Below, one piece after another: positions 58,258 to 64,000 of a stretch of DNA of 64,000 nt. The notes below the pieces were generated by a model. The model was given only the letters and a program-made list of their open reading frames with translations, had not been told where the DNA came from and searched no databases. The translations under genes and the position numbers were made by a program. The stretch is from contig NZ_BSSQ01000016.1 of assembly GCF_030161375.1 (NCBI RefSeq), positions 313,085-377,084 on the forward strand. Reading direction: 5' to 3'. The stretch comes from Paenibacillus glycanilyticus. GTDB lineage: Bacteria > Bacillota > Bacilli > Paenibacillales > Paenibacillaceae. Every line of letters begins with the position of its first letter. Positions within the stretch are counted from its first letter, which is position 1.

Positions 58258-60477
58258 ATGAAGGCAACAAACACAGCTTGGAGGCGTACGCTCTCGACAG
58301 CGGTTGCGCTTAGTCTAACGGCTCTGCCGTTCACGGCGGTTGCATCTGCGGCGGGAAGCGGCGCAACCGTTCAACTGCGGATTATGGAGACGACGGATCT
58401 GCACGTGAACATGGTGAATTACGATTATTTTGCGGACAAGCCTACCGATGAGTACGGCTTTGCCAAGACGGCAACGCTGATCAAGCAGGCCCGCGGGGAA
58501 GCGGAGAACAGTCTATTGTTCGATAACGGGGATCTGATTCAAGGCAACCCGCTTGGCGACTATGTCGCTACGGTAGACCCGCTGCAGCAAGGGGAAACCC
58601 ACCCCGTGTACAAAGCGTTGAATTTGCTTGATTACGATGCCGGGAACGTCGGGAATCATGAATTCAATTACGGTCTCGATTTCTTGAAGACGTCGCTTGG
58701 CGGAGCGGATTTCCCCTATGTGAACGCGAATGTGTATATCGATGACGGCGATAAAGACGAGACCAATGACAAGAACTATTTCACCCCTTATCTTATTCTC
58801 GACAAGGATGTAACGGACGACAGCGGCGCCGTGCACAAGCTGAAGGTAGGGGTTATCGGGTTTGTTCCGCCACAGATTACCCAGTGGGATAAGGCTAAGC
58901 TTGAAGGCAAGGTAATCGCCAAGGATATCGTGAAGACAGCGGAGAAATTCGTGCCGGAGATGAAAGCAAAAGGCGCAGACATCATCGTTGCGATCCCGCA
59001 TTCCGGCTTTGAGGATATTCCCCAATCGGATCAGATGGAGAACTCCGTGCTCTATCTGAGCAAAGTGAAGGACATTAACGCGATTTTGTTTGGGCATGCG
59101 CATAAGGTATTCCCGGACAAGTCGTTTGAAGGCAAGAGCGGCGTTGATCTAGCCAAAGGAACCATCAACGGGGTGCCGGCGGTAGAACCTGGTTTCTGGG
59201 GCAATAATCTGGGCATTATAGACCTGACGCTGCAGCTGGAAGGCGGCAAATGGAACGTTGCGGATTCGAAGACGTCCGTGAAGCCGATCTATGACTCGGC
59301 GAACAAAAAGCCGCTGGTCGAAGCCGATCAGGAGGTGCTGGACGCGGTAGCAGAGGATCATCAGCATACGCTTGATTACGTGCGTGGTCCGGTAGGGACA
59401 ACAACGGCGCCGATCAACAGCTTTTTCGCGTTGGTGCAAGATGATCCGTCCATTCAAATCGTAACGAATGCGCAGAAGTGGTATGTCGAGAAGCAGCTTC
59501 AGGGGACCGATTACGAGGGAATCCCGGTCTTGTCGGCTGGAGCGCCGTTTAAGGCGGGCGGACGCCAAGGTCCGGCCTACTACACGAACATTCCAAAAGG
59601 AAGCATCGCGATTAAGAACGTAGCGGATCTCTACTTATACTCCAATACGGTAAACGCCGTGCTCGTAAGCGGCGCGGAGCTAAAGGAATGGCTGGAATGG
59701 TCGGCGGGCCAATTCAATACAATCGACCCTTCGGCAACGGAGAAGCAAGAATTAGTCAACTACGACTTCCCGACCTATAACTTTGACGTTATTGACGGGG
59801 TCACGTATCAGATTGACGTATCGAAGCCTGCCAAATACAAAGCGGACGGAACCGTATTGAACGCGGGCTCCAGCCGGATCGTAAATCTGAAATACGAGGG
59901 CAAAGCGATTGACCCGGCGAAAAAATTCGTGGTAGCTTCGAACAACTACCGGGCTTCTTCCAGCAAATTCGCCAATCCGGACGGCAAGCGCATTATTCTT
60001 GCTTCGCCGGACGAGAATCGCCAGGTCATTATAGATTATATTCGTTCGTTCAAGACCATTAATCCTGCAACGGACGGCAACTGGTCGCTTGCCCCAATCA
60101 ATGACAAAGTGAATGTTGCTTTCAAGACCTCGCCCGATGCCAAAGCTGCTGCGAACGCGGTTAAGTCGCTAACTTATGTAGGGCCAACCGATGACGGTTA
60201 TGCGGAGTATAAATTAAGCTTTGCCGCACCGGCGACAACTGCTCCTGAGCCGCCGGCGAAGCCTGAACCGAAGCCTGAACCCAAACCGGAACCTAAACCT
60301 GAGCCCAAACCGGAGACAGCGGCCGATCTCATCTATACGGTGAAGAAAGGCGATACATTATGGGCTATTGCCCGTCAATACGGGACAACGTGGCAGAAGC
60401 TTGCGAAATACAATAAGCTGACCAATCCGAACCGAATTTACGTTGGGCAAAAAATAAAGATTCCGGCAAATAAATAG
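58258..60477 (+). CDS. Secreted 5'-nucleotidase / 2',3'-cyclic phosphodiesterase with LysM anchor
   Basis: 739 residues. Sec signal (about 1-31, ending AVASAAG). Calcineurin-like domain: RIMETTDLHVNMVNYDYF (Asp, His), LFDNGDLIQGNPLGDY (Asp), AGNVGNHEFNYGLDF (Asn, His), VAIPHSGF, LFGHAHKVF (His pair). 5'-nucleotidase C-terminal substrate domain from about 390. Then a Pro/Glu/Lys hinge of PEPK units and a C-terminal LysM (YTVKKGDTLWAIARQYGTTW, NRIYVGQKIKIP) that holds it to peptidoglycan. Hydrolyses extracellular cyclic nucleotides and nucleotides for phosphate and nucleosides, as CpdB/YfkN do. SD GAGGGAGG. Confidence 0.92.
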   Translation: MKATNTAWRRTLSTAVALSLTALPFTAVASAAGSGATVQLRIMETTDLHVNMVNYDYFADKPTDEYGFAKTATLIKQARGEAENSLLFDNGDLIQGNPLGDYVATVDPLQQGETHPVYKALNLLDYDAGNVGNHEFNYGLDFLKTSLGGADFPYVNANVYIDDGDKDETNDKNYFTPYLILDKDVTDDSGAVHKLKVGVIGFVPPQITQWDKAKLEGKVIAKDIVKTAEKFVPEMKAKGADIIVAIPHSGFEDIPQSDQMENSVLYLSKVKDINAILFGHAHKVFPDKSFEGKSGVDLAKGTINGVPAVEPGFWGNNLGIIDLTLQLEGGKWNVADSKTSVKPIYDSANKKPLVEADQEVLDAVAEDHQHTLDYVRGPVGTTTAPINSFFALVQDDPSIQIVTNAQKWYVEKQLQGTDYEGIPVLSAGAPFKAGGRQGPAYYTNIPKGSIAIKNVADLYLYSNTVNAVLVSGAELKEWLEWSAGQFNTIDPSATEKQELVNYDFPTYNFDVIDGVTYQIDVSKPAKYKADGTVLNAGSSRIVNLKYEGKAIDPAKKFVVASNNYRASSSKFANPDGKRIILASPDENRQVIIDYIRSFKTINPATDGNWSLAPINDKVNVAFKTSPDAKAAANAVKSLTYVGPTDDGYAEYKLSFAAPATTAPEPPAKPEPKPEPKPEPKPEPKPETAADLIYTVKKGDTLWAIARQYGTTWQKLAKYNKLTNPNRIYVGQKIKIPANK

Positions 60478-60488
60478 AGATATATTTC

Positions 60489-60532
60489 AAAAGCTGACTT
60501 CCGAATGCTATCGGAAGTCAGCTTTTTATATG
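60489..60532 (+). terminator. Terminator of the nucleotidase gene
   Basis: AAAGCTGACTTCCGA / TCGGAAGTCAGCTTT, 15-bp stem, TTTTAT after. Confidence 0.9.
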
Positions 60533-60648
60533 GATTATATTTAAAATATTTAATATTTTGTATATGACTAGGATGGTGTATACAAAATATCCCATGCCGA
60601 TGTATAATCGAAAACGTCCAACTATTTTCCCAATCATTATAAAGTCAT

Positions 60649-60746
60649 ATTTACTAGAAAAAGGCAAACCATCAGAAATGATGGGACGCAAAGCCGAGGC
60701 CTAAAGTACCTAATTGGGTGCCATGGCGGACCGGTTACCTGTAATA
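60649..60746 (+). ncRNA. Cyclic-di-GMP-I riboswitch (GEMM-I)
   Basis: AAAGGCAAACC and GGGACGCAAAGCC flank a 6-bp stem CCATCA/TGATGG with a GAAA tetraloop; GGCCTAAAGTACC carries the tetraloop-receptor-like segment, then GCCATGGCGGACCGGTTACC. P1 can form from TTACTAG (60651-60657) and CTGTAA (60739-60744). This matches the well-known Vc2-type layout almost position by position. It controls the chemoreceptor gene downstream. Confidence 0.93.
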
Positions 60747-60782
60747 AGGAGTTAACACCATTTAATGGTAAACTCTTTCTTT
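60746..60782 (+). terminator. Expression-platform hairpin of the riboswitch
   Basis: AAGGAGTT pairs with AACTCTTT and ACCA with TGGT, followed by CTTTA. Its 5' arm starts immediately after the P1 strand, so aptamer folding and this terminator-like stem can compete or stack. Confidence 0.6.
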
Positions 60783-60806
60783 ATAAATCATTGAGGAGGA
60801 TTAGAC

Positions 60807-62342
60807 GTGTTAAGACAGAAGAATCGCGTCATGTTGTGGATTGCTTTAGGGATTTTGGCGTTAATGGGTTTCATTCAAATTCTCGATCTTGAAGGAATGG
60901 GCATGCAGCATCAACACGGTGCCGAAATGACGCATCATACTGGCGGCAACCCTCTGCTTAACGGTCTGTTTGTTGGACTTGCGCTTCTCTTCTATTTGGC
61001 TGCTTGGATTAGTACGCGCTTTCACAATGATCGGGCGGCCGCGCTGTTGGTCACCTTATCGCTTACTTTCAGCAGTATTGCCATTATTGCCGGCGGCAAG
61101 GGCTTGGTCGAGTACCACTTCTCTATTTTTATGGTGCTGGCTATTATTTTGTTCTATGAAAGTATTCCTCTACTGCTGGCCAGTACGGTCGTATTTGCCG
61201 CCCAGCATCTTCTTGGATTCTTATATTTCCCCGAAATAGTATATGGAATAGCGAACTACTCCTTTAGCATGGTAGCTATTCATTTGATCTTCGTTATTTT
61301 GTTCATCAGCGTAGCCTTCTACCAAATTACGACCCGCAAAACATTAATTAGCGATATGGAAAACTTGCAAGATCGGAAGATCAAAGAAGCCGTTAATCAA
61401 ATTATTGATACGGTAACGGAAGCCTCCGGACATGTTCTAAGCAATGCGAGAGAGCTGACAAGCAACTCGGACTCGCTTGGGCTGCTTGCGGCGGGCGTCA
61501 TTCAGTCCATGGAACAGGTAGACCGCACGGCCCATCTCCAGGAACATGGGGTAAGATCAAGCAAAGGCGCCATCAGCGGGATGCTGGCGGAAATGATGAT
61601 GATCGCGGAAACGGCATCGGCAGCTTCGAATTTCTCGGAAGAAGTTGCGCGCGAGGCTGACAATGGCAATGATTCCATCCAGCTAACGATCCGGCAAATG
61701 CAATCCCTTAGCCAGTCCGTCAATGAGACGGCCGCCATGATTAAGCTGCTCAACGAAAGGTCGCAGGAAATTGACGATATTACGGTTATCATTACGGATA
61801 TTGCTTCGCGTACCAATCTGCTTGCTCTTAACGCCGCTATTGAAGCAGCCCGCGCCGGTGAACATGGCAAAGGCTTCACGGTAGTATCGACGGAAGTGCG
61901 CAAGTTGTCCGAGCAAACGAGCCAGTCCGCGCAGCGGATTGCCGGGCTTGTGCAGGATATTCAGATGAGCAACCGGATGTCGATGGCTTCGATGGATCAG
62001 GTGCTGAATGAAGTGCAAGGAAGCGAGCAGGCGGTTGGGAAAGCAGGGGATGCTTTCGGGAGGATTCTGCAATCGGTTCGTTCGGTCGCGGGACAGATTC
62101 AACAAATCTCCGCGGCTTCGCAGGAAATGTCGGCAAGCACCCGGCAGTTCAGCGAGGCGCTAGCCAATATTTCCGATCAGTCGGCTGAGCTTGCAAGCAG
62201 CGTGGTGATGGTTAATGGCAGCGCGCAGGAGCAGAATGAGCTTATCCACCGTTCCTCGGAGTTAGCGGCAATGTTGTCCAAGCAAAGCGACAGCCTTAAC
62301 GGCATTATCGTGGATACGAAGCGAAGCTTTAGCATGGGATAG
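60807..62342 (+). CDS. Methyl-accepting chemotaxis protein with multispan membrane sensor
   Basis: 511 residues. Start GTG 60807, SD GAGGAGG. N-terminal half has about six TM helices and a His-rich loop after the first (GMGMQHQHGAEMTHH), with no large extracellular domain. From about 190 it is cytoplasmic helical, with the MCP signalling hairpin DIASRTNLLALNAAIEAARAGEHGKGF in full (conserved tip), and methylation helices on both sides. The sensor might detect membrane, metal or internal signals. Expression is under the c-di-GMP riboswitch. Confidence 0.9.
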   Translation: MLRQKNRVMLWIALGILALMGFIQILDLEGMGMQHQHGAEMTHHTGGNPLLNGLFVGLALLFYLAAWISTRFHNDRAAALLVTLSLTFSSIAIIAGGKGLVEYHFSIFMVLAIILFYESIPLLLASTVVFAAQHLLGFLYFPEIVYGIANYSFSMVAIHLIFVILFISVAFYQITTRKTLISDMENLQDRKIKEAVNQIIDTVTEASGHVLSNARELTSNSDSLGLLAAGVIQSMEQVDRTAHLQEHGVRSSKGAISGMLAEMMMIAETASAASNFSEEVAREADNGNDSIQLTIRQMQSLSQSVNETAAMIKLLNERSQEIDDITVIITDIASRTNLLALNAAIEAARAGEHGKGFTVVSTEVRKLSEQTSQSAQRIAGLVQDIQMSNRMSMASMDQVLNEVQGSEQAVGKAGDAFGRILQSVRSVAGQIQQISAASQEMSASTRQFSEALANISDQSAELASSVVMVNGSAQEQNELIHRSSELAAMLSKQSDSLNGIIVDTKRSFSMG

Positions 62343-62371
62343 AAACAAAACAGAGGACAAATAGAGTGCTG

Positions 62372-62413
62372 AGCGGCATGTGCGGTCATTGACCCGCGCA
62401 TGCCGTTTCATTT
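62372..62413 (+). terminator. Terminator of the chemoreceptor gene
   Basis: CGGCATG..CGG and CCG..CATGCCG form the stem, then TTTCATTTAT. Confidence 0.65.
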
Positions 62414-62555
62414 ATCCCTTGGTGCAGGGTGGTTGTAGTCGCCTGCGGAAGAGCCTATTTTCATATTGTCCAACCGGGCCCGTTGCGTTAGTCTGTAGGA
62501 AAGGAACAAGGACATCAGGCCGCTTAGTCGCGGCAAGAATGGGAGAACCGGAGCG

Positions 62556-64000
62556 ATGACAGGCAAAGATATCGTTAGGCGGCGCAACGTAGGCATCTTC
62601 GCGCATGTGGATGCGGGGAAAACAACAACGACGGAACATATGCTGTTCGTAAGCGGGCGGACTCGCGCGCTTGGCAGCGTAGACGCGGGAACGGCAATGA
62701 CGGATTCGCTTGAGGTGGAGAAGGAGCGGGGCATTTCGGTGCGCGCGGCAACAACCTCTTTCAGCTGGCGGGATACAAACATCAACTTGGTGGATACGCC
62801 GGGACATGTCGATTTCTTGTCGGAGGTCGAACGTTCGCTTCGGGTCATGGACGGCGCCGTGTTGATTGTATCCGCTGTTGAAGGCGTGCAGGCGCAGACG
62901 GAAATGATCTGGAGCGCGCTTCGCAAGCTGCGAATTCCAACGATTATTTATATCAATAAGATGGACCGCATTGGCGCTGACAAGGAAGCGGTCTTGCGCG
63001 ATATACGCAGCTATCTGACGCCGGACTTGATCGAGGTGCAACACCCGGTCGGAAGCGAGCAGCAGTTCGCGGGCGCTGTAGATTTGTGGGGAGCAGATGC
63101 CGCCGAGGGTGATAGGACCGCGCTTGTGGAAGCGATTGCGGAACGGGATGAGCAGCTGCTGCAGCGATATATAAGCGGCGAAGCCGAGGATTGGAAAAGT
63201 CATGCGGCGAGCATGGCGAAGCGGGCAGAGTTGTTCCCGGTGATGTACGGCGCATCGGGCAAGGGAATAGGCGTAACGCAGCTGATGGATGCGGTCATCG
63301 ATTATTTGCCCGAACCGGGCGGCAATGCGCAAGCCCCTTTGTCAGGCATCGTGTTTAAGATCGAACGCGACAAGACGATGGGACGAATGGCTTTTGTTAG
63401 GCTGTATGAAGGGACGATGCGCAACCGCGACGTGATTCGGAACCATATGCAGAACATTGAAGAAAAGGTAACGCAAATCCGCAAGGTGGAAGGCAACCGT
63501 TCGGAGGATCTTGGTTTGCTGGAAGCCGGCGATATCGCGGCCGTATGCGGCATGTCGCATGTGAGGATCAGCGATATTATCGGCGATCCGGATGCCGTGC
63601 CGGAAGAGGTGCGGCTTGCGGTACCGCTGCTTACGGTGCAAGCGCATTGGGCAGAGCAGCAGCAATATCCGGCGGTCGTCGCGGCGCTGCAAGAGCTGTC
63701 GGATGAGGATCCGCTGCTGGACGTGCAGTGGCTGCAGGACGAACGGGAACTGCATGTGAAAGTAATGGGACCGATCCAGCTCGAGATTCTGACCACCGTA
63801 TTGGAGAACCGGTACGGCTTGCAGGTGAAGTTCGGTCAGCCTTCGGTTATTTACAAGGAGACGCTAAGCCAGCCTGGCGAGGGCTATATTGCTTATTTGA
63901 TGCCAAAGCCATGTTGGGCGATATTGCGTTTCCGCATGGAGCCGGGCGAGCGGGGAAGCGGGCTGCAATATGAAGCGTTCGTCCGCTCGGAGGATCTGCT
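62556..64000 (+). CDS. TetM/TetO-like ribosomal protection GTPase (3' end outside window)
   Basis: EF-G-type GTPase, open to the window end (481 codons seen of about 640-650). G1 IFAHVDAGKTTTTEHM, G2 ERGISVRAATTSF, G3 NLVDTPGHVDFLSEVE, G4 IIYINKMDRIG, G5-like MYGASGKG; domain II FKIERDKTMGRMAFVRLYEG, domain III LHVKVMGPIQLEI. The compact G domain and the order fit tetracycline-resistance-type ribosomal protection proteins rather than EF-G. Chromosomal homologues in Paenibacillus are common and need not confer strong resistance. ATG 62556 precedes MTGKDIVRRRNVGIFAH; SD GGGAGAACCGGAG is moderate. Confidence 0.88.
   Translation, partial: MTGKDIVRRRNVGIFAHVDAGKTTTTEHMLFVSGRTRALGSVDAGTAMTDSLEVEKERGISVRAATTSFSWRDTNINLVDTPGHVDFLSEVERSLRVMDGAVLIVSAVEGVQAQTEMIWSALRKLRIPTIIYINKMDRIGADKEAVLRDIRSYLTPDLIEVQHPVGSEQQFAGAVDLWGADAAEGDRTALVEAIAERDEQLLQRYISGEAEDWKSHAASMAKRAELFPVMYGASGKGIGVTQLMDAVIDYLPEPGGNAQAPLSGIVFKIERDKTMGRMAFVRLYEGTMRNRDVIRNHMQNIEEKVTQIRKVEGNRSEDLGLLEAGDIAAVCGMSHVRISDIIGDPDAVPEEVRLAVPLLTVQAHWAEQQQYPAVVAALQELSDEDPLLDVQWLQDERELHVKVMGPIQLEILTTVLENRYGLQVKFGQPSVIYKETLSQPGEGYIAYLMPKPCWAILRFRMEPGERGSGLQYEAFVRSEDL

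Noticed and set aside
62412..63332. 306-codon minus-strand frame opposite the TetM-like gene
   Set aside because: The plus strand encodes all GTPase motifs; the antisense product has no recognisable domain and is a codon-bias shadow.

Overview
The window looks like chromosomal DNA of a spore-forming, soil-type Gram-positive bacterium close to Paenibacillus. The basis is an alpha/beta-type small acid-soluble spore protein, paired YesM/YesN-type sensor and AraC-type regulators beside carbohydrate ABC importers without their own ATPase, glycoside hydrolases of families 42 and 78 plus a family 115 remnant, strong GGAGG ribosome binding sites, frequent TTG/GTG starts and moderately high GC. No phage, insertion sequence, CRISPR array, rRNA or tRNA was recognised. 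The genus is an inference from gene content.

Layout. 1-2.8 kb: the end of an aldehyde dehydrogenase, a DHA2-type MFS exporter and a secreted helical protein. 3.0-16.2 kb: a plant-polysaccharide locus (GH42, two permeases, solute-binding lipoprotein, sensor kinase, AraC regulator, GH78, second GH42) resembling the yes/lpl rhamnogalacturonan loci of Bacillus. 16.3-22.4 kb: an alkyltransferase-like DNA-repair protein, a DUF1284 protein, a spore SASP, a putative rhamnosyltransferase, a WGxxGxxG surface protein, a GNAT acetyltransferase, a GH115 relic without its catalytic core, and a glycine-repeat wall protein. 22.4-25.3 kb: an MhqR-type quinone-response cluster with visible operators. 25.3-31.8 kb: peptidase T, an amino-acid dehydrogenase, a YtrA-type GntR/ABC operon, a divergent ohrR/glutathione peroxidase pair with two operators, and an NAD(P)-binding protein. 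31.9-40.9 kb: a polysaccharide deacetylase lipoprotein, then a second sugar importer with its own two-component system and a ROK-type regulator. 40.9-48.0 kb: MATE exporter, split ThrE-type exporter, PhzF-like enzyme, the small alarmone synthetase SasA with an unknown partner, a palindrome array, lipoyl-relay enzyme LipL and a CatB-like acetyltransferase. 48.1-57.1 kb: an export-type ABC operon (ATPase, adaptor lipoprotein, large FtsX permease, second ATPase), a convergent KinB-type sensor kinase, a membrane protein and a very acidic 68-residue protein. 57.2-64.0 kb: methionine aminopeptidase, a LysM-anchored nucleotidase, a c-di-GMP-I riboswitch ahead of a chemoreceptor, and the start of a TetM-like ribosomal-protection GTPase that runs off the window.

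The items most worth a second look are: the GH115 gene with its catalytic barrel missing in frame; a palindrome array with 52-nt phasing (46.1-46.3 kb) next to a 12-bp repeat that copies the lipL stop codon five times in frame; a 28-nt motif shared by the promoters of the ABC export operon and the acidic protein; the c-di-GMP riboswitch/chemoreceptor pair; and the Trp-for-Cys alkyltransferase-like protein. I did not find a wholly new system that the sequence alone can prove.
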